DNA from: Porticoccus litoralis
GTDB taxonomy: Bacteria; Pseudomonadota; Gammaproteobacteria; Pseudomonadales; Porticoccaceae
Length of the DNA stretch: 64,000 bases
Direction of reading: 5' to 3'
NCBI RefSeq assembly: GCF_030676955.1
Contig: NZ_JAUUUU010000001.1
Coordinates: 744,001-808,000 of the forward strand
Positions 25,911-34,886 of the stretch are shown here, one piece after another. Positions within the stretch are counted from its first letter, which is position 1. The number at the start of each line of letters is the position of its first letter. Under the pieces are notes generated by a model. That model was not told the origin of the DNA and did not search any database. It saw nothing but the letters and a program-made list of their open reading frames with translations. The position numbers and the translations under genes are program-made.

Positions 25911-27323
25911 ATGGAAAAGCGCAAAGTCTGGATAGTTGATGATGATCGTTCCATACGTTGGGTGATGGAAAAAGCGCTTAGCCGTGCTGACATGACAGTA
26001 ACCAGCTTTGAAGATCCCTATGATCTGCTAGCCAAGCTGGATAAAACCAAGCCGGACACCATCATCAGCGATATCCGTATGCCTGGCATCGACGGATTAC
26101 AGTTGTTACAGAAAATTCATATTTCCAACCCTTCATTGCCGGTCATCATTACCACCGCTCACTCTGACCTTGACAGTGCCGTTGCCGCCTACCAGGGCGG
26201 GGCTTTCGAATACCTGCCCAAACCCTTTGATCTTGAAGAATTGATTGCTGTCACCCAGAGGGCCATCAACTTTGCCGGTGAGCAGGGGCAGGAGAAGGAG
26301 CCCAGAGAAGAGGAGGTAAGCGGTGAAATCATTGGCGAAGCCCCGGCCATGCAGGAAGTTTTCCGGGCCATTGGCCGTCTGTCTCACTCGAACATCACGG
26401 TATTGATTAACGGGGAATCCGGAACCGGCAAGGAACTGGTCGCCAAGGCATTACACGATCACAGCCCGCGTCGGAACAATCGGTTTGTTGCCCTGAACAT
26501 GGCAGCCATTCCCCATGACCTGATTGAATCAGAGCTGTTTGGACACGAAAAAGGCGCCTTTACTGGTGCCACCCAACGCCGGGAAGGTCGTTTTCAACAA
26601 GCAGATGGTGGCACCCTGTTCCTGGATGAAATCGGTGATATGCCACCCGAGGCTCAGACACGCCTTCTGCGCGTGCTCGCCAACGGAGAATTTTATCTGG
26701 TGGGTGGTCACACGCCGGTGAAAGTCGATGTACGCATTATCGCCGCCACTCACCAGAACCTGGAAGAGCTGGTAGAGGAAAACCGATTCCGTGAAGACCT
26801 GTTCCATCGCCTCAATGTGATCCGCATTCACCTGCCAACACTGTCAGATCGGCGCGAAGATATCCCGAAATTGATGCAGCATTTTTTCCAACTTGCCGCC
26901 AAGGAGTTGGAAACAGAACCCAAAACACTCTCCCCTGAGGCAGAGCACTACCTCAGCATGCTGCCCTGGCCCGGCAACGTACGTCAGCTGGAAAATATCT
27001 GCCGCTGGTTAACTGTCATGGCCTCTGGTCGTGAAGTGCACATTGAAGATTTGCCACCTGAACTGCGAGACAGTCCGGTAGAGAAAAATAATGTAGCGGG
27101 AAGCTGGGAGCAGCAACTTCGCTCCTGGGCAGACAATGAGCTCAGTGCCGGACACCATGACATACTGGCGTCAGCAGTCCCCACCTTCGAGCGCGCGCTG
27201 ATTGAAACAGCATTGAATCACACCCATGGTCGTAAGCGTGATGCAGCAGAATTGCTTGGCTGGGGCAGAAATACCCTGACCCGAAAGCTTAAAGAGCTGG
27301 GGATGAGTGACGACGATCTTTGA
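25911..27323 (+). CDS. glnG: nitrogen regulation response regulator NtrC
   Basis: 470 residues. The receiver domain has the phosphorylatable Asp54 in IISDIRMPGIDG. The AAA+ domain has Walker A GESGTGKELVAKAL (about 168) and the sigma-54 contact loop ESELFGHEKGAFTGA, with GAFTGA at 215-220. The C-terminal Fis-type helix-turn-helix is GRKRDAAELLGWGRNTLTRK. It activates -24/-12 promoters such as those of glnA and its own operon. Coupled to ntrB by a 3-base gap. Convergent with secB, 54 bases apart, with no obvious terminator. Confidence 0.97.
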   Translation: MEKRKVWIVDDDRSIRWVMEKALSRADMTVTSFEDPYDLLAKLDKTKPDTIISDIRMPGIDGLQLLQKIHISNPSLPVIITTAHSDLDSAVAAYQGGAFEYLPKPFDLEELIAVTQRAINFAGEQGQEKEPREEEVSGEIIGEAPAMQEVFRAIGRLSHSNITVLINGESGTGKELVAKALHDHSPRRNNRFVALNMAAIPHDLIESELFGHEKGAFTGATQRREGRFQQADGGTLFLDEIGDMPPEAQTRLLRVLANGEFYLVGGHTPVKVDVRIIAATHQNLEELVEENRFREDLFHRLNVIRIHLPTLSDRREDIPKLMQHFFQLAAKELETEPKTLSPEAEHYLSMLPWPGNVRQLENICRWLTVMASGREVHIEDLPPELRDSPVEKNNVAGSWEQQLRSWADNELSAGHHDILASAVPTFERALIETALNHTHGRKRDAAELLGWGRNTLTRKLKELGMSDDDL

Positions 27324-27377
27324 GAATGGCTGAAGAGATGAGGTGCAGGCAAGCTACACCCCATCTGTTTTTAGCGA

Positions 27378-27884
27378 TTAATGAGCAGTTTCTGACTCAG
27401 AAGCCTGCTCGTCCTGCTTGGCTTTTCTTTCTGCCAGGGCCTGTGCAAACAGTGCATCGAAATTCACGGGCGGCAGCATCAGTGCAGGGAATGTACCTTT
27501 GACCACCACATTATCCACAACCTCTCTGGCATAGGGGTACAAGGTTGCAGGACAAAGTACGTTCAGGACATGCGCCATCTGTGCTTTTTCCAGCCCTTTT
27601 ACCATGAAGATACCTGCCTGATGCACTTCAGTCAGGAAGACCACATCGTCTTTATCTTTCACCGTAATTGTCAGTGTCATTACCACTTCAAAATGGGTTT
27701 CATCTAACTGCTCAATTTTGGTCGACAACTCCTGACCGATTTGTGGCTTCACTTCACGCTGGAAAGCCTCCACACCCATCGGCGTTTCAAAGGAAAGATC
27801 CTTCAGGTAAATGCGCTGCATGGCAAAATGGTTTTCTGCCCTCTCTTCATTGGCGACAGCGTTACCGGTATTTTCTTCAGTCAT
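27378..27884 (-). CDS. secB: protein-export chaperone SecB
   Basis: 168 residues. Core motifs FAMQRIYLKDLSFETP, a hydrophobic patch around ALNVLCPATLYPYAREVV (here HVLNVLCPATLYPYAREVV), and LPPVNFDALFAQAL close to the end are standard. SecB tetramers keep preproteins unfolded and deliver them to SecA. Both ends carry extra low-complexity acidic residues. It lies in the yibN-grxC-secB order known from E. coli, 73 bases after grxC. Confidence 0.96.
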   Translation of the reverse strand: MTEENTGNAVANEERAENHFAMQRIYLKDLSFETPMGVEAFQREVKPQIGQELSTKIEQLDETHFEVVMTLTITVKDKDDVVFLTEVHQAGIFMVKGLEKAQMAHVLNVLCPATLYPYAREVVDNVVVKGTFPALMLPPVNFDALFAQALAERKAKQDEQASESETAH

Positions 27885-27957
27885 GTATCCACCTTCGTTA
27901 CATCATTACTTGTTAGATAATTTAAAACACAGTTTGGTGTCGGGACAGCTGGGGGCT

Positions 27958-28218
27958 TTAACCCTGCGCAGCCAGCAATTGATCAAGCTCACCCTGTTGC
28001 TCCAGTCGGCGCAAATCATCGTAACCACCAACGTGCGCATCACCCACCCAAATTTGGGGAACAGTGTGGCGGCCACTCATCACAACTAGCTCCTTGCGCT
28101 TGGCCTGATCACCATCAACGGAAATCTCCTCAAAATTGAGGCCTTTATTGGCGAGCAGATTCTTGGCGGCTACACAGTACCCACAGGTGCGTGTCGTGTA
28201 GATCCTGACCTGGGTCAT
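27958..28218 (-). CDS. grxC: glutaredoxin 3
   Basis: 86 residues, dithiol class. Active site CGYC at positions 12-15 in YTTRTCGYCVAAKNLL and the cis-proline and glutathione site in RHTVPQIWVGDAHVGGYDDL. It reduces disulfides with glutathione. The ATG directly follows the stop of the rhodanese-fold gene, so the two are translated together. CGYC in place of the commoner CPYC is a normal variant in this group. Confidence 0.95.
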   Translation of the reverse strand: MTQVRIYTTRTCGYCVAAKNLLANKGLNFEEISVDGDQAKRKELVVMSGRHTVPQIWVGDAHVGGYDDLRRLEQQGELDQLLAAQG

Positions 28219-28629
28219 TTAGCTTTTGATTACTGGCAGATTCTGGTTTTGCCATTCCATCATGCCGCCCGTCAGCCGGAACACCTTAAAATTCTGTTGC
28301 TGCAGCTGCCGCCCTACGGCCCCGGCCTGCTGACCAACCTTGTCGGCGATGATAATGAACTTTTCGCGATAACTTTCCAGTTCGCTAATCTTGTCCTTTA
28401 GTTTTGCATGGGGAATATTCACGGCACCGGCAATATGGCCCGCCTTGAATTCCTTACTGTCGCGAACGTCGAGCAAGATGGCTTCCTCCGCATTTAACAT
28501 GCGGGTCACAGCATGCACCGAGATCGGCCTGCCACTCTTGATTCTCTCATTGATGGCAAATAGGTAAACCAGCACCATAAGCACGCTGACCAGCACCCAC
28601 TGCTCACTGATAAAAACAAAAAAATCCAC
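28219..28629 (-). CDS. yibN: membrane-anchored rhodanese-fold protein YibN, no catalytic cysteine
   Basis: 136 residues from a GTG at 28629, picked because AAGAGG lies 9 bases before it and the product then begins MDFFVFISEQWVLVSVLMVL, a single N-terminal membrane anchor like that of YibN. The rhodanese domain follows (about 37-136) with ILLDVRDSKEFKAGHIAGAVNIP and FRLTGGMMEW. In the active loop, where sulfurtransferases have cysteine, the sequence reads IIADKVGQQAG; the whole protein has no cysteine. It cannot be a standard sulfurtransferase. Context yibN-grxC-secB supports the name. A longer in-frame reading upstream to 28761 is unlikely. Confidence 0.85.
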   Translation of the reverse strand: MDFFVFISEQWVLVSVLMVLVYLFAINERIKSGRPISVHAVTRMLNAEEAILLDVRDSKEFKAGHIAGAVNIPHAKLKDKISELESYREKFIIIADKVGQQAGAVGRQLQQQNFKVFRLTGGMMEWQNQNLPVIKS

Positions 28630-28790
28630 TATCAACAGCCTCTTGGAAGTTCCAGCTGGACCACCCAGCCCAGCAAAGCCGCAAAAGTATACACACCGCA
28701 TACTGCTCAAGGAACCACCAATGGCACTGAATACACTTTGCGGGTAAGATTCGCGGATCATTCACCCCAGAAGACCACTCCATAGAGATC

Positions 28791-30341
28791 ATGAAAGAAG
28801 CAAAAAAACCACTTCTGCTGCTGGTCCTCGACGGCTATGGCTACAGCGACAATCCAGAATACAACGCCATCTATACAGCTGAGACTCCAGTACGTGACCG
28901 CTTGTGGGAAACGGCTCCGCACACATTTATTCAAACGTCTGGGCTGGCCGTAGGCCTTCCGGAAGGACAGATGGGCAATAGTGAAGTGGGCCATATGACG
29001 CTGGGATCAGGGCGAGTGATCTACCAGAACTTTACCCGCATCAACAAGGCCATCAGCGAAGGGGCTTTTTTTTCCAACCCGGTGTACTGCCAGGCCATTG
29101 ACCAAGCTATTGCCAACAACAAGGCCGTACACATCTTGGGGCTGCTTTCTGAAGGGGGCGTTCACAGTCACGAATCACATATCAATGCCATGGTTGAACT
29201 GGCCTCACAGCGCGGTGCCAAAGCAATCTACGTTCACGCCTTTCTCGATGGCAGGGACACGCCACCACGCAGTGCTGAAGCCTCACTACAGCGCACTGCA
29301 AAAAAACTGTCTGACACTGGCCGAGGTCGTATCGCCAGTATCTGCGGCCGCTTTTACGCCATGGACCGTGACAACCGCTGGGACCGGGTGCAGGCGGCCT
29401 ATGACCTATTAACTCTGGGCAAGGCCGAACATTATGCACCCGATGCCATCAGCGGCCTTCGTGCAGCCTACGAGCGCGGCGAAAATGACGAATTTGTACT
29501 ACCCACCGCAATCCATGCCCCTGGAGAAGATACCGTTACCATCCAGGATGGGGACACCGTCATCTTTATGAATTTCCGTCCCGACAGGGCAAGAGAAATA
29601 ACCCGGGCATTTGTTGACAAGCAATTTGACGGGTTTGAGCGTATCGCACACCCGACATTGTCTGACTTTGTGATGACCACCGAGTATTCGGCGGATATTC
29701 ATACCAGTTGCGCCTTCCCACCTCAGGACATCCACAATTCTCTGGGCGAATTCCTGGGCAATCACAACAAAAGCCAGCTGCGCATCGCCGAGACAGAGAA
29801 ATATGCCCATGTGACTTTCTTCTTTAATGGCGGCCAGGAAACCCTGTTCCCGGGAGAAGAACGAATTCTTATCCCATCACCCAAGGTCGCCACCTATGAC
29901 CTGAAACCGGAGATGAGCGCCTACGAGCTGACTGACCAGCTCGTCGCTGCCATTGAAGGAGGAGCATTCGATGTCATTATCTGCAACTACGCCAATTGTG
30001 ACCAAGTGGGCCACAGCGGGGTCTTTGATGCCGCGGTTAAAGCCGTTGAAGCCGTAGATCAATGCCTGGAGCGAGTCTTATCCGCCCTGCATAGGGCGGG
30101 TGGAGAGTGCCTGATTACAGCAGACCATGGCAATGTCGAACAAATGTTCGATCTCCAGTCCGGCCAAGTGCATACCCAGCACACCACCCTACCGGTACCT
30201 CTGATCTACGTTGGAGATAGACAACTCACCCTGAGCGATGGTGGCTCACTGGCAGACATCGCACCCACTATGCTGACATTGCTCGACTTGCCGCAACCGG
30301 CCGAGATGACCGGGCACTCCCTTGCTCAACTGACCACATAG
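28791..30341 (+). CDS. gpmI: 2,3-bisphosphoglycerate-independent phosphoglycerate mutase
   Basis: 516 residues, alkaline-phosphatase superfamily. The catalytic serine is Ser64 in GQMGNSEVGHMTLG, with a metal site in LLLVLDGYGY (Asp14) and a second in LITADHGNVEQM near the C-terminus. It interconverts 3- and 2-phosphoglycerate in glycolysis and needs Mn2+. It is divergent from yibN, with 5 bases to envC downstream, the same arrangement as E. coli gpmM-envC. Confidence 0.97.
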   Translation: MKEAKKPLLLLVLDGYGYSDNPEYNAIYTAETPVRDRLWETAPHTFIQTSGLAVGLPEGQMGNSEVGHMTLGSGRVIYQNFTRINKAISEGAFFSNPVYCQAIDQAIANNKAVHILGLLSEGGVHSHESHINAMVELASQRGAKAIYVHAFLDGRDTPPRSAEASLQRTAKKLSDTGRGRIASICGRFYAMDRDNRWDRVQAAYDLLTLGKAEHYAPDAISGLRAAYERGENDEFVLPTAIHAPGEDTVTIQDGDTVIFMNFRPDRAREITRAFVDKQFDGFERIAHPTLSDFVMTTEYSADIHTSCAFPPQDIHNSLGEFLGNHNKSQLRIAETEKYAHVTFFFNGGQETLFPGEERILIPSPKVATYDLKPEMSAYELTDQLVAAIEGGAFDVIICNYANCDQVGHSGVFDAAVKAVEAVDQCLERVLSALHRAGGECLITADHGNVEQMFDLQSGQVHTQHTTLPVPLIYVGDRQLTLSDGGSLADIAPTMLTLLDLPQPAEMTGHSLAQLTT

Positions 30342-30346
30342 AGAGA

Positions 30347-31501
30347 ATGAAGAAGGCGCCAATGAGGCTGCTCCAGCATTGGCTGTTAATTCTGCTGCTA
30401 TCTGCGGCCTGCCCGACACAGGCCGGGGAAAAGGAGGATCGCCAGAAGCTGCAGCAGATCGGCAAGGATATCCTCAAGCTCGAAGAGAGCGTCAAAGGTG
30501 ACAGCAAGGAACAACAGCGTCTTGCCAGGGAACTGAAAAAAACCGAACTGGACGCCGCACGACTCAACCAGGCGATACACGACCTGGAAGCCCAACTGGA
30601 GAAACTGAATAGCGAGTTGCTGCAACTGCAATCACAGAAATCCTCACTGGAAAAATCCCGCCAGGCCCAACAGGACCTGATCGCCAAACAGATCACAGCG
30701 GCCTATCGGCTGGGCAACGAGGAATCCATCAAACTGCTGCTCAACCAAGAAGATCCGGATAAGGTCAGTAGGGCCCTGAAATACTACGACTATTTCCTCA
30801 AGGCGCGCGCCGAAAAAATTGAACAGTACCTGCAAACCATGGGCGAACTGCATCGTGTCGAATCAGGCATTGGCGAAAGACAGGCTGCTCTCACTCAGCG
30901 CCATGTGGCACTGTCCGAACAGCAACAGCAGCTGGAGGAAAACCTGCGTATCCGCAGCGAGGTCTTGGGTCGCCTGGATCGCCAAATCACGAGCTCAAAG
31001 CAAGCGCTGAAACAACTGCACGCTGAGCACAAACGGCTTGAAACAGTTATCAGGACCCTTGAGGAAAGTATTACCAAGCTGGTATCGCCAACAAACACCG
31101 AGCCCTTTTCTCGTCGCAAGGGCAAACTGCCCTGGCCTGTTAAGGGCACATTGAGCCAGTACTTTGGCGCCACACGAACGGCAGATATCACCTGGAATGG
31201 CTGGCTACTCAAAGCCAGTGAAGGAACCCCGGTTCACGCCATACACCATGGCCGCATTATTTTTTCTGATTATCTGCGGGGCCACGGCATGCTGGTCATC
31301 ATTGACCATGGCGATGGCTACATGAGCCTCTATGCGCACAATCAGGTACTATTGAAAGTCACTGGGGACTGGGTACAGAGCGGTGAAGCCATCGCCAGGG
31401 TCGGCAACAGTGGCGGGCAACGGGATCATGCACTTTACTTTGAAATTCGCCATAATGGCAGACCAACAAACCCAAAAACTTGGCTGACACGTAAAGGATA
31501 A
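30347..31501 (+). CDS. envC: murein hydrolase activator EnvC
   Basis: 384 residues. A signal peptide (HWLLILLLSAACPTQA) is followed by a long coiled coil (about 28-230, full of KLQQIGKDILKLEE-type heptads) and a C-terminal LytM/M23 fold. The metallopeptidase residues are lost: WNGWLLKA stands where HxGxD is expected and ALYFEIRHNG lacks the first histidine of HxH. That is the EnvC pattern, a non-catalytic activator of the amidases AmiA and AmiB at the division site. It follows gpmI by 5 bases and precedes the ctpA-type protease. Confidence 0.93.
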   Translation: MKKAPMRLLQHWLLILLLSAACPTQAGEKEDRQKLQQIGKDILKLEESVKGDSKEQQRLARELKKTELDAARLNQAIHDLEAQLEKLNSELLQLQSQKSSLEKSRQAQQDLIAKQITAAYRLGNEESIKLLLNQEDPDKVSRALKYYDYFLKARAEKIEQYLQTMGELHRVESGIGERQAALTQRHVALSEQQQQLEENLRIRSEVLGRLDRQITSSKQALKQLHAEHKRLETVIRTLEESITKLVSPTNTEPFSRRKGKLPWPVKGTLSQYFGATRTADITWNGWLLKASEGTPVHAIHHGRIIFSDYLRGHGMLVIIDHGDGYMSLYAHNQVLLKVTGDWVQSGEAIARVGNSGGQRDHALYFEIRHNGRPTNPKTWLTRKG

Positions 31502-31591
31502 TAGTCTTCACTACCGCCAATGCCGCGCGTGAGACTTCTACAACAACAACTCCCTAAACCACAACGCCGCCGGCGAATGCCAGGATCGTTC

Positions 31592-32872
31592 ATGAACTCA
31601 CTAAGTAAGTTGCTGTTTTTTGCCTTCCTCCTGCTCTCAGGAGCTACTGCCTTTGCGGCAACTGAACAGGAAGACAACGGGCGCATGCCCCTGGACGAGC
31701 TACGCCGCTTTACCCAGGCTTTTGATCAGATTCGCCAGGCCTACGTCGAAGAAATTGACGATAAAGAGCTTCTGGAAATGGCCATCAGTGGTCTCCTCAG
31801 CAGCCTAGATCCGCACTCTGCCTATCTCAATGAAACCGATTTCCAGGACCTTGAGGAACATACCACGGGGGAGTTTGGTGGACTGGGTATAGAAGTCGGC
31901 ATGGAAGGGGGTTTTATCAAGGTGATTACCCCTATCGATGACACTCCCGCCGAACGGGCTGGCATTCAGACCGGGGACCTGATCATAAAACTGGATGAGC
32001 AATTGGTGCAGGGCATGAGCCTCAGCGAAGCCATCGAAATCATGCGCGGGCCCAAAGGATCCAAGCTGAAACTGACCATTGTTCGCCCCAACCGCGATGG
32101 TCCATTTGAGGTTGAAGTTATTCGCGACGTCATTCAGGTTCACAGTGTTCGTTCACGGATACTGGAACCCGGATTTGGCTACGTTCGCATTGCACAGTTC
32201 CAGGAAAACACCGGCACATCATTCCGGCAAGCCCTGGAAAATTTCACCAAAGATGATCCCAACCTCAAAGGCGTAATACTCGACCTGCGCAACAACCCCG
32301 GTGGTCTCTTGAATGCCTCGGTAGAGGTGGTGGACACGCTGCTGGATCAAGGCCTTGTGGTCTATACCGAAGGACGGCTAAACACGTCCAACGCCAAGTA
32401 TTATGCTAAACCCGGCGACATTCTTAATGGCCTCCCAGTAGTCGTGCTGATCAATGAAGGTTCTGCTTCAGCCGCGGAAATTGTTGCCGGCGCACTACAG
32501 GACCACAACCGCGCAGTGATTCTCGGCACCAGCAGCTTTGGCAAAGGCTCCGTACAAACGGTGATTCCCCTGGGAGAAAGACGTGGCATTAAGCTCACTA
32601 CCGCGCGCTACTTTACACCCAGCAAACGTTCCATTCAGGCAGAAGGTATCCAGCCTAATATTGTGGTCAAACCTGCCGAGGTGAGGCTGCTGGAATCCCG
32701 AGGGCAAATTAAAGAAGAGAACCTGGCGGGACATCTCTCCAACACGGAAAGCCCTCAAGCCGAGGTCGCTGACGATCTCTCACAGGAAGACAATCAGCTA
32801 TACGAAGCGCTTAACCTCCTCAAAGGGCTGAATATTTTTACTTCAGCCAAAAAACACCAAAAGGCGCCATAA
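31592..32872 (+). CDS. C-terminal processing peptidase, family S41
   Basis: 426 residues from the ATG at 31592, which opens a signal peptide (LLFFAFLLLSGATAFA); an upstream in-frame start at 31520 would put an arginine-rich leader in front and is less likely. A PDZ domain (about 95-180) with FGGLGIEVG and the tail-specific protease domain follow. The Ser-Lys dyad is visible: GSASAAE (about 290-296) and FGKGSVQ with Lys318. CtpA-type proteases cleave C-termini of periplasmic proteins and often control cell-wall hydrolases, which fits its place after envC. Confidence 0.95.
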   Translation: MNSLSKLLFFAFLLLSGATAFAATEQEDNGRMPLDELRRFTQAFDQIRQAYVEEIDDKELLEMAISGLLSSLDPHSAYLNETDFQDLEEHTTGEFGGLGIEVGMEGGFIKVITPIDDTPAERAGIQTGDLIIKLDEQLVQGMSLSEAIEIMRGPKGSKLKLTIVRPNRDGPFEVEVIRDVIQVHSVRSRILEPGFGYVRIAQFQENTGTSFRQALENFTKDDPNLKGVILDLRNNPGGLLNASVEVVDTLLDQGLVVYTEGRLNTSNAKYYAKPGDILNGLPVVVLINEGSASAAEIVAGALQDHNRAVILGTSSFGKGSVQTVIPLGERRGIKLTTARYFTPSKRSIQAEGIQPNIVVKPAEVRLLESRGQIKEENLAGHLSNTESPQAEVADDLSQEDNQLYEALNLLKGLNIFTSAKKHQKAP

Positions 32873-32968
32873 GCAGACCAAAGGGCCTTTCAGCTTGATG
32901 CGCCTCATTGACTTTTGGCTAAAAAATAGGCTGAATACATGAAGATTGTTGTTCTTGCGTCGATAGTA

Positions 32969-32989
32969 TGTAAACAATCCCTGTTTACA
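32969..32989. repeat. inverted repeat in the ctpA-DUF6316 intergenic region
   Basis: Perfect arms TGTAAACA and TGTTTACA around an ATCCC spacer, about 130 bases upstream of the DUF6316 start and 97 bases after the S41 peptidase stop. No T run follows, so a terminator is unlikely; a regulator site is the other reading. No regulator can be named. Confidence 0.5.
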
Positions 32990-33118
32990 ACGGACTGTGC
33001 TAACAAAAGAAGAATTGCTGCCTTTTTAGCCTCTTTTTAAATTATGCTTATTAAAGAGGTGGCAACTATTATAAAAATACAAGAATTAGTACGGCAGTGT
33101 ACAAAGTGAGGAAACAAC

Positions 33119-33352
33119 ATGGTAATGCCCAGAACTGGTGAACAAAGCGAGCATAAACCTGCCATAAGAAGTGATCGGTTTTTCAAACTGCACAACTTCT
33201 GGTTTTTTGCAACTCGCGAAGGTGCCGCTGTTGGCCCATTTGACTCCAAGGAAGGCGCTGTGCAAGCAGTATCAGATTACGTTGAATTTGTGCAAAAAGC
33301 TGGTCCGGAAGCGCTGGACTTTTTCACATCTGAGGCCCGCTACGCAGTATAG
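33119..33352 (+). CDS. DUF6316 family small protein
   Basis: 77 residues, cytosolic, no signal. The pattern SDRFFKLHNFWFFATREGAAVGPFDSKEGA (given here in two parts: SDRFFKLHNFWFF and TREGAAVGPFDSKEGA) matches the DUF6316 family, found in Pseudomonas and relatives, whose role is unknown. It resembles a small beta-hairpin-helix fold with many aromatic residues. A GAGGAAAC ribosome site precedes the ATG; a second in-frame ATG follows two codons later. The gene stands alone and converges on hisF with a 7-base gap. Confidence 0.75.
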   Translation: MVMPRTGEQSEHKPAIRSDRFFKLHNFWFFATREGAAVGPFDSKEGAVQAVSDYVEFVQKAGPEALDFFTSEARYAV

Positions 33353-33359
33353 GTCAGGA

Positions 33360-34130
33360 TTAACGCCGCACCTCGACACCTCGCTCAGCCATATAATCCT
33401 TGGCCTGGGCGATGGTGAACTCCCCAAAATGAAAAATACTCGCGGCTAATACCGCATCAGCTTTTCCCTCTACCACGCCATCCACCAGGTGCTGAAGATT
33501 TCCCACCCCGCCTGATGCTATCACCGGAATATCTACTGCTTCACTGATAGCCCGCGTCAGCGGCAAGTTAAAGCCCGTCTTGGTACCATCCTTATCCATA
33601 CTGGTGAGAAGAATTTCACCGGCCCCATATTCGGCCATCTGCACAGCCCATGCCACAGCATCAATTCCGGTAGGATTGCGTCCGCCGTGGGTAAAAATTT
33701 CCCAACGCAACGGCTCTCCTTCCCCGCTGACCTGCTTTGCATCAATAGCAACGACAATGCACTGTGAACCAAACCGCTGCGCCGCCTGTCTGACAAACTC
33801 AGGGTTCTTTACCGCCGCCGAATTAATCCCAACCTTATCGGCACCCGCATTCAACAGTGCACGAATATCTTCGAGGGTGCGAACACCTCCACCCACTGTC
33901 AAAGGTATAAATACTTCGCTGGCCATGCGCTCAACCGTGTGAACCATGGTATCCCGCTCTTCATGGCTGGCCGTAATATCTAGGAAAGTAATTTCGTCTG
34001 CACCTTCCTCGTTATAGCGTTTCGCCACCTCAACCGGATCACCCGCATCGCGGATATCGACAAATTGCACACCCTTGACCACTCGCCCCTTGTCTACGTC
34101 AAGGCAGGGGATGATTCGTTTCGCTAACAT
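33360..34130 (-). CDS. hisF: imidazole glycerol phosphate synthase cyclase subunit HisF
   Basis: 256 residues, a TIM barrel. The catalytic aspartates are Asp11 in IIPCLDVDKGRVVKG and the one in CIVVAIDAKQ (about 130). HisF uses ammonia from HisH to form imidazole glycerol phosphate and AICAR. It is usually followed or preceded by hisA and hisH; here it is instead overlapped by ribA, sharing the A of TGATG. No hisH or hisA lies in the window. The protein itself is complete and unremarkable. Confidence 0.97.
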   Translation of the reverse strand: MLAKRIIPCLDVDKGRVVKGVQFVDIRDAGDPVEVAKRYNEEGADEITFLDITASHEERDTMVHTVERMASEVFIPLTVGGGVRTLEDIRALLNAGADKVGINSAAVKNPEFVRQAAQRFGSQCIVVAIDAKQVSGEGEPLRWEIFTHGGRNPTGIDAVAWAVQMAEYGAGEILLTSMDKDGTKTGFNLPLTRAISEAVDIPVIASGGVGNLQHLVDGVVEGKADAVLAASIFHFGEFTIAQAKDYMAERGVEVRR

Positions 34131-34744
34131 CAGTTTTCGCCCTCGCTCTCACCCTGCTCATCAAACAGGTGGCCCAACTTCCCAGCTTTGGTAGCCAGGT
34201 AATACAGATTATGCGGATTGCGCCCGGTCTGCAGCGCCAGACGCTCAGCCACATGAATATCCAACTGCTGAAGCGCCTCGACCTTGCGCGGGTTATTGGT
34301 CAGCAATCTTACCTGACCGATATTCAAGTGACGCAACATAGAACGACAAATACTGTAGTCCCTCATATCGGCACCAAAGCCCAGCTTCTCATTGGCTTCA
34401 ACGGTATCGGCACCCTGATCCTGAAGGTGGTAGGCCTTGATCTTGTTAATTAGCCCGATACCCCTTCCCTCCTGCCGCAGATATAAGATGGCCCCCCGCC
34501 CATCAGCCGAGATCCGACGCATCGCCTCTTCAAGCTGGGCACCGCAATCGCAGCGCACACTGAACAAAGCATCCCCGGTCAGACATTCGGAATGAATACG
34601 AAGCAGTACCGGTTCACCATCGGCAACATCACCCATGGTGATGGCGACATGCTCTTTATCACTGACCGTGTCTTCAAAGCCATGAATATCAAACACGCCC
34701 CAACGAGTAGGAAGTTTGGAGCTTTCAACAAAACGGAGTGTCAC
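34130..34744 (-). CDS. ribA: GTP cyclohydrolase II
   Basis: 204 residues starting at a GTG with AGGAG six bases upstream. Zinc ligands Cys54, Cys65 and Cys67 are present in HSECLTGDALFSVRCDCGAQ, with the catalytic stretch LYLRQEGRGIGLINK following. It opens GTP to the pyrimidine precursor of riboflavin. Its presence is needed because the RibBA fusion at 38058 has a degenerate second domain without these cysteines. It overlaps hisF by one base, so riboflavin and histidine genes are coupled here. Confidence 0.96.
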   Translation of the reverse strand: MTLRFVESSKLPTRWGVFDIHGFEDTVSDKEHVAITMGDVADGEPVLLRIHSECLTGDALFSVRCDCGAQLEEAMRRISADGRGAILYLRQEGRGIGLINKIKAYHLQDQGADTVEANEKLGFGADMRDYSICRSMLRHLNIGQVRLLTNNPRKVEALQQLDIHVAERLALQTGRNPHNLYYLATKAGKLGHLFDEQGESEGEN

Positions 34745-34886
34745 TTAAGACTCCTAAAGATCAGGCGGGTGGCTATTTTAGCCGGGATACACATTGAGTA
34801 AAGTGAAGCCGGTAATTTTCAATACTAAACAATGGACTTACGGGCTGCCGAACCACATTTACGATTCTGTCACGACAGGGATTTCA

